This document shows positions 1-9,766 of a stretch of 22,165 nucleotides of DNA, piece after piece. Under the pieces are notes generated by a model. The model worked only from the letters and a program-made list of their open reading frames with translations. It did no database searches and was not told the DNA's origin. The position numbers and the translations under genes were made by a program. Position 1 is the first letter of the stretch; the number at the start of each line of letters is the position of its first letter. Origin of the DNA: Pelargonium nanum (Eukaryota; Streptophyta; Magnoliopsida; Geraniales; Geraniaceae); the NCBI GenBank assembly GCA_036897485.1, contig JAYMTF010001633.1:1-22165 (forward strand), written 5' to 3'.

Positions 1-175
1 GACTAATATTATATTTAATATCTTTCAAAAACATAAAATTACAATTTTTTTGAGAATTTGTATATATTAAATAATATAAAATTGACAAAACGGGGCGGAT
101 TACGGGACACGGGGAATCCCGTCCCCGAACGGGGCGGGGACGAGGATTACAAAACCCGCCCCGTTGCCATCCCTA
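1..175. mobile_element. End of a hAT-like non-autonomous transposon with G/C-rich subterminal region
   Basis: The sequence ends rightward in CCATCCCTA (167-175). Read on the minus strand this is TAGGGATGGCAACGGGG, a terminus typical of plant hAT-type elements. Behind it lies a very G/C-rich block (90-164) in an otherwise AT-rich region, holding an inverted repeat ACGGGGCGG (90-98) / CCGCCCCGT (156-164) and an inner palindrome CGGGGAATCCCG. No transposase is visible. The left terminus is not seen, so the element probably continues beyond the window start. Family assignment rests on the terminal motif only, and the target-site duplication cannot be checked. Confidence 0.5.
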
Positions 176-425
176 CTCAATTTAGTCTATGAACTTTTGT
201 GTTTAGATCTAGTTTATGAATTTTTGTGTTTGAAATGAAATTTTTTAACCCAAAATAATTTCTGAATTTTCAAAAATAGACTCAAAATGATCATTTGTCA
301 TTAGTGTTTATATAAAAAAAATTAGAAACTAAATTTAGTCCATATTTAAAGCTCATGAACCAAATTGTATCCGAACACAGAAATTCAGAGGCTATCTTGA
401 ATTATAAAAAAATAGCCGAATTGAA
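176..425. repeat. Dispersed AT-rich repeat with 'ATTTAGTCC-TGAACTTTT' motifs
   Basis: This stretch repeats variants of a phrase like 'aatttagtctatgaacttt' and ends with 'aaattcagaggctatctt'. Related phrases recur at 10138-10195 (shared 'aacttttgtgtttttatcta'), at 17390-17530 ('aatttcagagactattta') and more loosely at 19321-19515. This points to an old dispersed non-coding repeat family with at least three copies in the window. No ORF is present, and I cannot name the family. Confidence 0.45.
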
Positions 426-780
426 TGTTTTACTTAAAAATTACAAGAATGGCATCCACATCATCAATTGGAATGTCATTGGCACGCATGAAATGTTCGT
501 TTTTATCAATGGTACAGGCCAATACTAGGAGACATAAGCGCGCCAATTAATTACCTAAAGACATGCTTACTAGCATAATGAATTTATCTGAGCTAGAAAA
601 GGATTATCATCAACATCAATTACATTATATTTCAAATAATTGGTTCTTTCCCACATGAGTGTCTTATATACTCGAATCTTTATAAGAAATTGAGTCAAAT
701 TTTCATTTTGAAACTGAAATAGTACAATTTTTTATATATGATAAAATTAGCTATTGTTAAGGGGTCACTTTTCACCACAT
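426..780. other. No gene seen
   Basis: AT-rich sequence with stops in all frames. No recognisable exon, RNA gene or clear repeat. It may be further transposon-derived sequence between the dispersed repeat and the decayed ORF that follows. Confidence 0.5.
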
Positions 781-1455
781 GCATCCTCGCCCTAGATAAT
801 ATGTATGTTCTGGCCAACGCTGAGATGAGAAAGGTCATCCGCAAATGTGGTCTGAAGCTTCTTCACACCGAGGTTTTTATGGCCGAGATGAACTAGCATA
901 TGAGAGTTCAGGAGTAGAGGATAGACGACCTAGTGGTCGAGAAGAAAGAGCTTAAGGAGTCCTATGAATTTAATTTGAGGGTTGAGAGGGAAAAGTTTTT
1001 TCTTCGGTAAAAACAATTTTTGAAGGCAAAGGTTGATGTGGAGAAGCAACACCAAGAGGTGTTTTGGACAACTTGACCGTCCGCGAGAAGGTGATTGTCG
1101 ATCTGAAAATGCAAGTTAACGAAGATTGAGGCAACTTGCCCTTATTCCCGATTTCACCAACATGTCAGCGAAAAAGGTTGTTGCGTGTGCCCAAAAATTA
1201 ATTAAGTTCCCGGCTAGGGAGACTTGAATGAGTTGGATGTATCTTCATTCTTATGAGCAAGGCTTTGACCACTAAAAGAGGTTAGCTAGGCACTTGAAGG
1301 ATTTTGAGAAGTTGTATCTTGGTTACTCTGGTGCTCCTGATCCCAAGGACGTTCCTGCTCAGTCTATAAGAGTAGGTTTTGACGGAAAGCCTCTACCTCA
1401 TGTCGTCCCAAAGCCCTCGGTTGAGCAATCGACTTCCTCCACCCGTCGTCCTTGA
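781..1455 (+). pseudogene. Decayed transposon-type coiled-coil protein (3' part)
   Basis: Conceptual translation gives a charged, Lys/Glu-rich coiled-coil-like stretch. It is broken by several in-frame stops (for example near 895 and 915) and by frameshifts near 1060 and 1130. It then reads in one frame from about 1138 to a stop at 1453-1455, with two further internal TGA/TAA stops (near 1226 and 1274). The last frame ends in a Pro/Ser-rich tail. The composition resembles the C-terminal part of plant 'putative gypsy-type transposon' proteins (PF04195-like), but this is inferred from composition and not from a diagnostic motif. No reverse transcriptase, integrase or LTR pair is visible. It is not a functional gene. 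Confidence 0.5.
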
Positions 1456-1809
1456 AGTTGATGGTTTTATGTGTTGTTTCCTATCTGCTTTGTTATTTGG
1501 TTATTGGTTGCTCCGTTTCACTCGAAAGTGAATATAATTGTGGCTATTTTCTTTTATATGTTGTTTTGTTTTTGAAGGCACATTATTTTGAGTGTCTGAT
1601 CGCTTATTATGGACAATCACCACTTTAGGTTGAGAGTGGTACTATGTCAATCAAATTATTTGTGGTTGTTCGTCTTATAGTAAACTTGTCATATTTTCTA
1701 TTACATGTACCGAGGACGTCATCTATGATGATGCCGAGCCTAGATGCTTGGGCAGGGTTGGTTTATGCTCTTTTGGACGTGGTCGTAGTTTTTAATGTTT
1801 TACCGGAGA
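1456..1809. other. Non-coding sequence downstream of the decayed ORF
   Basis: T/G-rich sequence that could be the former 3' flank of the transposon relic. A 106-codon ATG ORF starts at 1644 and runs into the minisatellite to 1964. Its first half shows no recognisable domain and its second half is only translated tandem repeat, so I do not call it a gene. Confidence 0.4.
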
Positions 1810-1996
1810 TAACACTAGTTGTTTTTGCGTCATATTGGATGAGACGTAACACTAATTGTTTGCGTTGTGCCAGACATAGCTTTGGTTGCTTGTGTCGTAT
1901 CGGACGTAACATTAGTTGCTTGCATCGTGTAGGGCGTGACATTAGTTGTTTGCGTGGTGCTTGATGTTGCATTAATTAGTTGCTTACATCTGGCGG
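1810..1996 (+). repeat. Minisatellite, about six diverged ~30-bp units
   Basis: Units begin with variants of TAACATTAGTTGCTTG. The starts are at 1810, 1847, 1877, 1907, 1937 and 1967; the first unit is 37 bp and the others exactly 30 bp. A further weak copy lies near 2034. Because 30 is a multiple of three, the forward ORF covering it reads as a Cys/Arg-rich ten-residue repeat (pattern like ISCLHRVGRD). This is probably a by-product of the repeat and not a selected protein. Confidence 0.75.
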
Positions 1997-3304
1997 CTGA
2001 TTGTGTCCTTTGGTCGTTTAGTTGTAGTCATGTATAGAATTAGTTGCTTGTGCGTGACTAGTACACTGCAAGCGACCGTATGTAGCCTTATTTTCTTGCG
2101 CACGACCTCCTATGATTAACATCTTATGCGTAATTTATTCTCTTAGTTATAAAGGTTAAACGTAACTTTGAACCGTAATGCATTTCAATTGTAAGTTTGT
2201 ATTGAAAGATGTTTCCTAGCCCCAAATTAAAAATATAAAAAAAACTCATAACAAACATAGTGATAGGAAATGATATAAATGTCATTTGACATATTTCTGT
2301 AGCACTTTATTTAGTTACTTTCAACATTGCAAACACAGTATTTTGGATTATCCCATCCAAACTAAGCTTATGAGAGGAGCAATCTGGAGGAAGACCAGTT
2401 GTGATGTTTGGTTTGATAATATGATATTTGGAAAAAGTTGTTGGACTAATTTAGGAAAGTAATAAAAAGAGGGAGGATAAAATTAAGTATAAGATGGATT
2501 GGACAGTGAGCGTCCAATGGATGCATCGCATGTACCCTAAATTCAAGAAAATGGAAGGAAACACAAATCTAAGATGGATGGATCGGTTGAATAGCTGTAG
2601 TGAGTGTGTAGCTATAGATGGGAAGTGACAAGCTAGGGCGTGTCGGTTTGCACGAGCAGGAGCACGGGCATGTGCATGTGCAGAGGTAGCTATCACAGAC
2701 ACATTCCATTACCTCTTCACGTGCAAAACTGGTCCATACCCTCACCCCGTGGGCTCTCTCTGTCCCCCACCCGCCAATTCCATTAACATATTTTATTATT
2801 ATTATTATTTTACATCCAAAGTCCAAATAATAGATACTTATTTTAAACAATACATTGAGCATACGATAAGAAATACATATATAATATATATTTATACTTA
2901 CGGTGACTCGAATCTAAGACACTACGATCTCTAAGTGGTGCGCTGACCACTTATTGCGTGGGTTGTCGGTAAATAATAGATAATGGAGTACTTAGGGGGT
3001 GCTTCACACTGGGTTGGGAAAGAAACTTAAGCAAACACATTGGTTGGTTCATTTAATTTCTTTTTCCTTTTTAAATCACAAGATGTCTATTGGGCCATTA
3101 ATTGCATAACAAGGGGGCCATTCGACCTCGCAAATTGTGGATAGTCATTGTGGGTCTACTTATCAAGACACATTGATTTCATTTCACTTCATAGAATCAA
3201 AACAAAATAGCATTTCCACTCTTATAAATACCAAAAAAATACATAAGTTAATTAAAGGACAAAACTCACTTTTCCTCTAACGAGAAACCATGTGAAGACA
3301 TAAA
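1997..3304. other. No gene seen; low-complexity patches
   Basis: Holds A/T-rich sequence, a (TTA)n microsatellite near 2791-2811, a GCA/TGC-rich low-complexity patch near 2640-2690, and a G-box core CACGTG near 2718. The short ORFs here have biased, low-complexity translations and no family signature. The stretch 2900-2970 (with GACTCGAATC, resembling a Pol III B-box) looks like repeat-derived DNA but does not fold as a tRNA. The part just left of 3305 would be the 3' UTR of the USP-kinase gene; I see no canonical AATAAA there. Confidence 0.4.
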
Positions 3305-5986
3305 TCACAAGAAATCCTCCAGAACAATATCCCTTGGAACTTGATATCCAAAAACCATGGAGTAATCATCCATCTCATCACAACCATACTTTGGCACTCT
3401 CCAACTCTTGGCCACCTCTGAATCTTCCCCACTGCTCAGCAGCTCCAACACCTTTATTTATATCACAAACATCACACATTGGTCCATCAGTTTCATGGAA
3501 CCAATAAATAAATTATTCGTTTTTCTATCTGCAAGCGTACCAATACCGAGACTCAAAGCTGAGACCTCGGGAGACCAAGTGAAATCAACCAGTGTTCGTA
3601 AATGATCGTTTTTGTACATACCTCACTCATGGTTGGACGCCAAATGGAGGATTGCCTGATGCAATAGGACGCGGTTAACACCATCCTGGACATCTCACTA
3701 GTGTTGTAGTTGCCTTTCATTTTGGGATCAGCTAGCTCACCAATGTCCCCACATTCCATCAGAGGATTAGCCTGTTTATGAACATTTGTGTCCTTTTATG
3801 ATTTGATTAACTAAAAAGTTGAGGTCAATGAGAAGAAGCAACATATTGTCACCTACCCACAAGAGAAGGCTCTGCTTTGATGAGTCCACAGGCTTCCTTC
3901 CAGTTATGATCTCCAGAAGAAGCACCCCAAATGCAAAAACATCTGTTTTCTCATCCACAATCCCATGCATGAAGTACTCTGGTGCTAGGTACCCGAATGT
4001 GCCCTCTATTGGGATCACAGCATGGTGTGTCCATTTGTTTGGAAGCCACTTTGCTAGCCCAAAATCTGTGATCTGCAGTTTTACAAATATTAATGTTGTC
4101 AACAACTTAATTGTAGGATTCTGATAATTATGTCTTTTGCTTCACTTCACCTGTGGTTCATAATCTGGCCCGAGAAGGACGTTAGAAGCTTTGATGTCGC
4201 GGTGAATTATTCTGTGCTTGCAGCATTTATGAAGGTAATGCAGACCCCTTGCGATTCCAATAGCAATCTTGTATCTAAGTGCCCAATCAAGTGACTGACA
4301 TGTCTTTCCTGAGAACAGGACAAGGTTGTACTTGTACATATTAGGCATGTTCTTGATTGCTATATAAAGAGTTGTTGTAAAGGGGATGAATTTTGTTTAC
4401 CATGCAATGCAGAGGCCAAATTGCCATTTTGAGAGTAGTTGAAGATGAGATAGAGCCCGTTTTCGATGCAGCACCCTACTAGGCTTGCAGTGTTGGGGTG
4501 GCAAACATGTCCAATTATGCCCAATTCCAAGAGGAACTCTTTTTCTTTGGTTTCATCATTGTTGTCTTTGGCCAACCTCTTCACTGCTATGCTCCTTCCG
4601 TCGCGAAGATCTCCTCTATACACTTCTGAGTACCCACCTCGACCCACAATGTTATCTGTAATTACTCAAAACAATCACAAATTTGGTTCAGTGGACAAAT
4701 AAACACATCATTGGAGTCTTCAAAACCTCTTACCTGGGTGGAAGTCATTTGTAGCGCGCGAGATCTCCTCAAAGCTGAAGCATGTTAACAATGACTCCTG
4801 CTTTTCCTTGATTGCTAGTCTGCTGTTTTGTTTTCGCAGTGGAGAAAGAAAGAACGAGGAGATCGATTTGAAGGATGATGAATGTTTTTTCATGTTGGAT
4901 TGTTCATTACATTTTGGAGCCGGAGGAGGGGACTCTGTGATGCTCGAGTCCTCCTCGAGGCTAAAGGTGTCATCTTCTGTGCTTTGTGATTCTCCTTCAA
5001 TCCCATCTAGTACAGTTCTTGGTGAAGACTCAGTAATCTTTTGTTTTGAGACAATGCCTACACCCCTGCCATTTTTCGTGTTGTTCGACCACTTTGAGCT
5101 CAATTGATGAATATCATCTGTAAGGGATATAAAGATCATGTGTTGCTTGAAAATGAGAACTACAAATTGCTTGCAAGTAGCTCTGAACAGCACTGACCTT
5201 TGTAAAATGTTGAATCTGGAAGTGATTTGTGTTGTATGTGCCCAGATATTGCTACTGAGACAACAGAACAGCCTTTTGGGGCATGCTCAAGAAGGTATTT
5301 TGCAATGTGGTTACTATTTCTGATTCATCACAAAGTGGAAAAAGGAGAGGATAAACAATGAATAAAAGTTGAATCATGATAAATCATACAAATTGTTGCA
5401 AGTTTAACTGATTTTCTTGCCTATTTAACCGGTTTCTTGAACCACAAAGAAGGACAAAATCAGCTGAAATGGATTTTGCTTCCTCTACTATGCCTCTTCG
5501 AATACTAGAGCTGTACCTTACTTTAGCCTCTAGATTTATCTGCAAATATTAGACAACTTAATAAGCATAATTGTACATTGCTGTTAAAATCTTGGTAAAA
5601 TGCATACAAGATAGTACACTAATAAGACCTGCTTCAATTGGCATGTGCCGGCGAATTCTCCGAGCAAAGATATGACATAGGCTTTTGCTTGGCGAAACTG
5701 TGATTGGAGTTTTGTCGCCAATTGACCCTTCTTTGCCTCCTCGCCAACTATCGATTAAGAAACACTTTAGTTACATGTAAGTAATTGATATATAAGTGAG
5801 TTCATGAGTCTATAACTAGACTCAACTAATCAATAGTCATACAGATTACAGACCCAAAACATGTATGGCAACAATGGTGTCATGTGGATGAGCAAGAAAA
5901 GAAATTGCCCAAGAGACAAGCTCTTTGCTAACATCTGGGTCTTGAGAGATGCCAATGAGTATTTTAGATGGAGTTGAAGTCACCAT
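3305..5986 (-). CDS. Receptor-like cytoplasmic Ser/Thr kinase with N-terminal USP domain
   Basis: Ten exons (transcript order): 5854-5986, 5629-5747, 5421-5539, 5198-5319, 4734-5117, 4401-4655, 4151-4308, 3857-4072, 3622-3771, 3305-3451. They sum to 1803 nt, an intact 600-residue protein with no internal stop. Residues about 7-160 form a universal stress protein (UspA-like) fold; about 165-270 is a Ser-rich, probably disordered linker; the kinase spans about 290-560. Kinase landmarks are the glycine loop [11 protein letters not shown] from 297, Lys318, alpha-C Glu336, HRDIKASN at 413-420, DFG at 433-435 and APE at 460-462, so it should be an active RD kinase. There is no signal peptide or membrane span. 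The layout matches plant RLCK-VI proteins annotated like Arabidopsis At5g57670, some of which act with ROP GTPases; substrates are unknown. The start has good context (CAAACAATGG) with no upstream ATG after the TATA box. Exon 3 ends at an unusual donor: either GC (AG/GCAAGA, used here) or a GT 12 nt further on (end 5409), both in frame. Confidence 0.92.
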
Positions 5987-6080
5987 TGTTTGCAAATATG
6001 TTCGGGATTGAACGAAAAGCTTTCAAGTAGTGATGACCGGACAATGGATCGATGCAGAGAGTGAGAGTGAGAGGTCAAGA

Positions 6081-6090
6081 CTATATATGT
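6081..6090 (-). promoter_or_regulatory. TATA box of the USP-kinase gene
   Basis: On the minus strand the sequence reads ACATATATAG, about 95 nt upstream of the start codon at 5986. A pyrimidine-rich leader with CTCTCACTCTCACTCTC follows it directly, a common plant 5' UTR composition. Transcription would start near 6055, giving a leader of about 70 nt without an upstream ATG. Inferred from motif and spacing only. Confidence 0.55.
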
Positions 6091-7064
6091 GTTGGGGAGG
6101 AAAAAGAGTATGATTATTCAAATATTATTCTTGTTTAGGAAGCATAAGAGGCTTTAAAATAGGTGCTTTGGGGTTTAAGCAAAGGTGGTGTGGACAGTGG
6201 TCACATAGAGTTGATTTGTCTTGCTATGTAAGCCAAACTACACAGCAAACAATGCAAGAAACTGGTAAAAAGAAACAAAAACTTTCTTGGATTTGGTAGG
6301 AAAGGAGGGACCTCTTTTCTCAAAAAGAGCAAAGAGAGGCTATCACTTTGTCATCAATGAAACTTGGAGAAGACACTTTCTTCATCATGTATGTTAGTTA
6401 ACATTGCTTTCATTTCTTCATGATTCCAAGAATATTATGATGGGAAATTGTTTGTCTTGGACTGTACATTAATTCAACATTATGAATGTGGATATTCAAT
6501 GTGATTCAAATTACAATTTATGTAAAAATATAATTTAATGACATATATGTACCTATTTTACAACATCAACGTGCATGCTTAATTGATTCCTCAGTAAGAA
6601 AACTATGCCATTCAATCATTGTATCTTCTCTTCTACATGTCAATATGTGTAGCAGGCTGTTTAGAAATGGAGCAAAGGTGTATGTGGGACTTGTAGTCAC
6701 ATTTTCCTTCTCTTCACAGCTCACATTGGTATGCTCTGAAGTTTGCCAGAATTTGAGCAGTAGAGAAGGCTTCTGCTACAAGGTTTCACTGATATCCAAT
6801 GTGCTAATCCGTTTGAGAAAATGGTTAGTTTGGTCGTCAAAGTCTTATGAAATAGTTTAATTAGTACTAAAACTTTCATTGTGACCAATTTTATACTCAA
6901 ATGGAACTTCTCATGGCCCAAGTTTTGCATATTATATTGATGTCAATTTAAGATTAACATTGTAGGTAGTGTTGTCCAATCAGGTCAAACCAAACTAACT
7001 CAGATGAGATTTGAAGACCGATAAATATATGCCTATTCCTTAAGTTCCTTGCGCCTCAAGTTCC
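6091..7064. other. Upstream region of the USP-kinase gene; no gene seen
   Basis: Presumed promoter-distal sequence of the gene to its left, merging into repeat-like DNA after about 6950. Short ORFs (for example 6645-6860) show no domain and no plausible splice partners. Confidence 0.4.
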
Positions 7065-7220
7065 GCTTTATGGCGGGTTCAGTCTAATAATGTGACATCC
7101 ATTTTAGGTGTTGCCACCTGTGGGCTATTCTAGTGTGGGGCTTTATGGTGGGTTTGGTCCATTTTAGTTTGGGTTTTATGATGAGTTCAGTCGGTAATGT
7201 GACACTCATTGTAGATGTTG
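7065..7220 (+). repeat. Cluster of three imperfect direct repeats
   Basis: A phrase starting GCTTTATGGCGGGTTCAGTC (7065-7113) recurs as GTTTTATGATGAGTTCAGTC (7173-7220), with the downstream words AATGTGACA-TCATT-TAG-TGTTG also conserved. A shorter middle copy, GCTTTATGGTGGGTTTGGTCC, starts at 7140. The pattern looks like retrotransposon or MITE debris. No coding domain is present. Confidence 0.6.
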
Positions 7221-7822
7221 GGATGTCTCTCCCCAACGATTATGCTTGTTCTTATTTAGTTTGCCATGAACGATCTAGGCATCAAGGGAGTCATGTTTTT
7301 GTTTCAAGCACTCTTTTTTTTTATAGACTCTTTATATATAGATAGTGTACAATCACTAGAGAGGTTCAAATTTGACAGGCTAATTGTTTGACCCAACAAA
7401 ACTTGGATTGCATTTAGTGGACTTTTTCAAGTCTTTTTAATGTTTGTTCAAGACTGCTGTTTTGGGAGACTTAATTTGTTGTTCTGATGTTCTCTTGGTT
7501 GATTTTTTTTCCAGCTTTTGTGTGTTACTGTATCATCTTTGGCTGGTCTCTTACAATCTTATTCAATACTTCCTCTTTGCATGTATAAAAAATCTACAAT
7601 AGAGCTTCAACATGTTGTGATACATGAAAGCTTTTGTTTTTTATCAGCAAGCAAGCGTAACAAACATTAAAGCTTATAAAAGGGGCTTAAGAACCAAATG
7701 AAATTCATATTAAAAAAATAGAACAATGTGACCATAATTCATATCAACAAACACTAAGAGCTAGCAATAGTGAAATGAAGCAACAACAATGACAACAATA
7801 ACAATACTCTTACAGGTACAGC
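7221..7822. other. 3' flank of the PTI1-like kinase gene; no gene seen
   Basis: T-rich non-coding sequence. The right part (about 7680-7822) would be the 3' UTR of the kinase gene ending at 7823. I see no further exon or RNA gene. Confidence 0.4.
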
Positions 7823-9475
7823 CTATTGCTTGGCAAATCTCTTGTGATCCGCATGACGCCTATATGGGTCTTGCATCTTCTGCACCTCCATCGCACCAAA
7901 CACACCAAAGGCATCACTTGCGCTCTCGTCACGACCACCATCATCGCTTGTTTGGTCATCAAGTGCCAACAAATCATCTCCATACTTCACACTCTCAATT
8001 CTCATATTCTGCATCACCTTCCCTTTACTGCCCTCATATCCTTTTAGCAAGCTCACCACTTCCTTCATCTTGGGCCGCTTTTCGGGCTCGCTCTGCACGC
8101 ACAATGCCGCGACATTTATAGCTTGTTTGAACTGGTACTCATCGAAGTTGCCTCTCAGCTTGGGATCGGCGATGTCCTTGAACCTCCCTTTCACAATTAG
8201 GGGCTCCGCCCATTCGGTGATTGTCCTTTTGACACCTCCGGGGAGCTTTTCGATGGGCTTTCTCCCGGTGAGAATCTCGAGTAAGAGAATGCCGAAGCTG
8301 TAGACATCGCAGCTCTCAGAGACCTTGCCCCACATGGCGTACTCGGGTGCTAGGTACCCCAAGGTGCCCTTCACCCGGGTTGTCATGTGGCTTACACCCT
8401 CCGGAATCAGCTTAGCGAATCCAAAATCAGCAACTAGTGGTTCGAAATCGGAGTCTAGTAGTACGTTGCTAGCCTTGATGTCTCTATGGATGATGTGGGG
8501 TGTCACTTCATGGTGCAAATACCTATGATTAACAAAGTAACAACCAACAAGATGTAACGTGAGCCTATATGTGATTGCAACAATCTCTTAGATCTAATGG
8601 GATCATGTTCATTTTCAATGTTATTAACAATTAGGTGCCCCCTAGGCGCCTAGTATATATGAAAAAAGATCTAGGTGCACATAACATTACATGATGCACA
8701 TTAAGTGCGCACATACTACATGTCAGCAGACTGATAATGAATAATGAAAGTTAATGGGAATGAAATGAACATACACGAGGCCTTCAGCAGAGCCCATGAC
8801 AATCTTGATTCTCTTTTTCCAGTCAAGTTGAGCATCGGAGGCAAATTGGCCGTGGAGATGAGATAACAAGCTGAGATTAGGCATGTAGTCATACACTATA
8901 AGCCGTTGATCTGTCCCAACACAATACCCTCTTAGCCCCAACAAGTTCTTGTGCCTCACCCTCCCAAGAACCTCTACTTCTACTGCAAACTCCATCTCCG
9001 CCTTCGAATTCATCGCTTTCAACTTCTTCACAGCAATCTTCAACCCACAACACAACAAAAATGTTTGAATTCAATCTTTCCATCAAAATTGTTAATCATG
9101 ACTCAAACCCAAAAGTTTAAGCTGCTAGGTGAGGGGGCCAAACGTGTATGACAAATTACAATATGTATAATTACCTGAAGACCGTCAGTGGTTTTACCCC
9201 AATAAACGCTTCCAAAACCACCCTCGCCGAGTTTATTCTCCTCACAGAACCCATTGGTAGCTATATGCAACTCCTTGTATGTGAAGATCCTCCATGGAGA
9301 ACTGTTGCCTCCACCACCTGTTGTAAGCCTATCATTTAACACAGTTTCAATCGGATCAATATCAATTCAGCTAATGATTATTGTTAAATATCGAGATTAA
9401 CTGAGATTATTGGGGTGCATTTACGTACCCTTCCTCGACCTTCTCGGATCCACAGCAACTGAGGGATGATCCCAT
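7823..9475 (-). CDS. PTI1-like receptor-like cytoplasmic kinase
   Basis: Four exons in transcript order: 9429-9475, 9175-9328, 8775-9037, 7823-8522; total 1164 nt, 387 residues, intact. The N-terminus MGSSLSCC has Gly2 for myristoylation and Cys7/Cys8 for palmitoylation, so the protein probably sits on the inner plasma membrane; there is no signal peptide or membrane span. The kinase domain covers about 44-315: glycine loop LGEGGFGSVYWG (49-60), Lys71, Glu87, HRDIKASN (167-174), DFG (187-189), APE (213-215). HRD marks an RD kinase. Sequence and layout match plant proteins annotated 'PTI1-like tyrosine-protein kinase At3g15890'; despite that label the motifs are Ser/Thr-type. The acidic C-terminal tail (from about 335) runs somewhat longer than I expect for the family. 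The exon 1-2 join uses donor GG/GTACGT and acceptor GATAG/G; it keeps frame, but the acceptor has a weak pyrimidine tract and is the least certain junction. The intron after exon 3 uses a strong GTATGT donor. Confidence 0.9.
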
Positions 9476-9493
9476 AGGTAGCAACTATGGGAT
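9469..9493 (-). promoter_or_regulatory. Perfect 9-bp hairpin enclosing the PTI1-like start codon
   Basis: On the transcript strand ATCCCATAG (9493-9485), a 7-nt loop TTGCTAC, then CTATGGGAT (9477-9469). The 3' arm contains the ATG at 9475-9473, so the initiator codon would be paired within a short, fairly stable stem. The repeat is seen directly; any role in translation is inference. Confidence 0.5.
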
Positions 9494-9758
9494 GAATCCC
9501 AGAAATAGAGTTAAAAGTTGAGGTTGCGCCGGGCGATGTGAGATTATGGATGGATTTTACTTCTTTTAAATCTGAATAATGTCGTTTTAGTGAGTGCAAT
9601 GCAAATTTATTATGTAATGCCAGCCGACCTTGGCCGGCTTCTTGATTTGTGTCTCACTCTACCTTGCCATTACCAGTCACCAGAAGTGTCATGTAATCTT
9701 TAATATTTAATTATCGTTTATAACGAAGGAGATTAGATATGTATTGATTGAGAACAAC

Positions 9759-9766
9759 TTATATAG
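9759..9766 (-). promoter_or_regulatory. Candidate TATA box for the PTI1-like kinase
   Basis: Minus-strand CTATATAA about 285 nt upstream of the start codon. If used, the leader would be about 250 nt and would contain a 12-codon upstream ORF (9654-9692, ATG to TGA) plus an overlapping three-codon ATG ORF, which could dampen translation. The AT-rich setting makes chance matches likely, so this is weak. Confidence 0.25.

Noticed and set aside
1810..1996. CRISPR-like array
   Set aside because: Units are contiguous diverged tandem repeats without unique spacers, in a plant nuclear context.
2451..2934. Overlapping ORFs of 61-97 codons on both strands
   Set aside because: Translations are low complexity (Tyr runs, Cys/Thr repeats, Ala/Arg repeats) from microsatellite-like DNA; no domain or splice support.
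2895..2970. tRNA- or SINE-like B-box GACTCGAATC
   Set aside because: The flanking bases do not pair as a T-arm and no A-box or acceptor stem is found.
8630..8665. Palindrome-like CCTAGGCGCCTAG inside an intron of the PTI1-like gene
   Set aside because: Short, within an AT-rich intron, with no link to a splice or branch signal; probably chance or minor repeat debris.
3305..9475. The two kinase genes as a tandem duplicate pair
   Set aside because: They differ in exon structure, N-terminal domain and kinase subfamily (USP-RLCK versus PTI1-like), so adjacency is not from recent duplication.
9384..9599. 71-codon minus-strand frame overlapping the PTI1-like start
   Set aside because: It opens at TTG, not ATG, and has no recognisable domain. 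It is an out-of-frame shadow of exon 1 and its leader.
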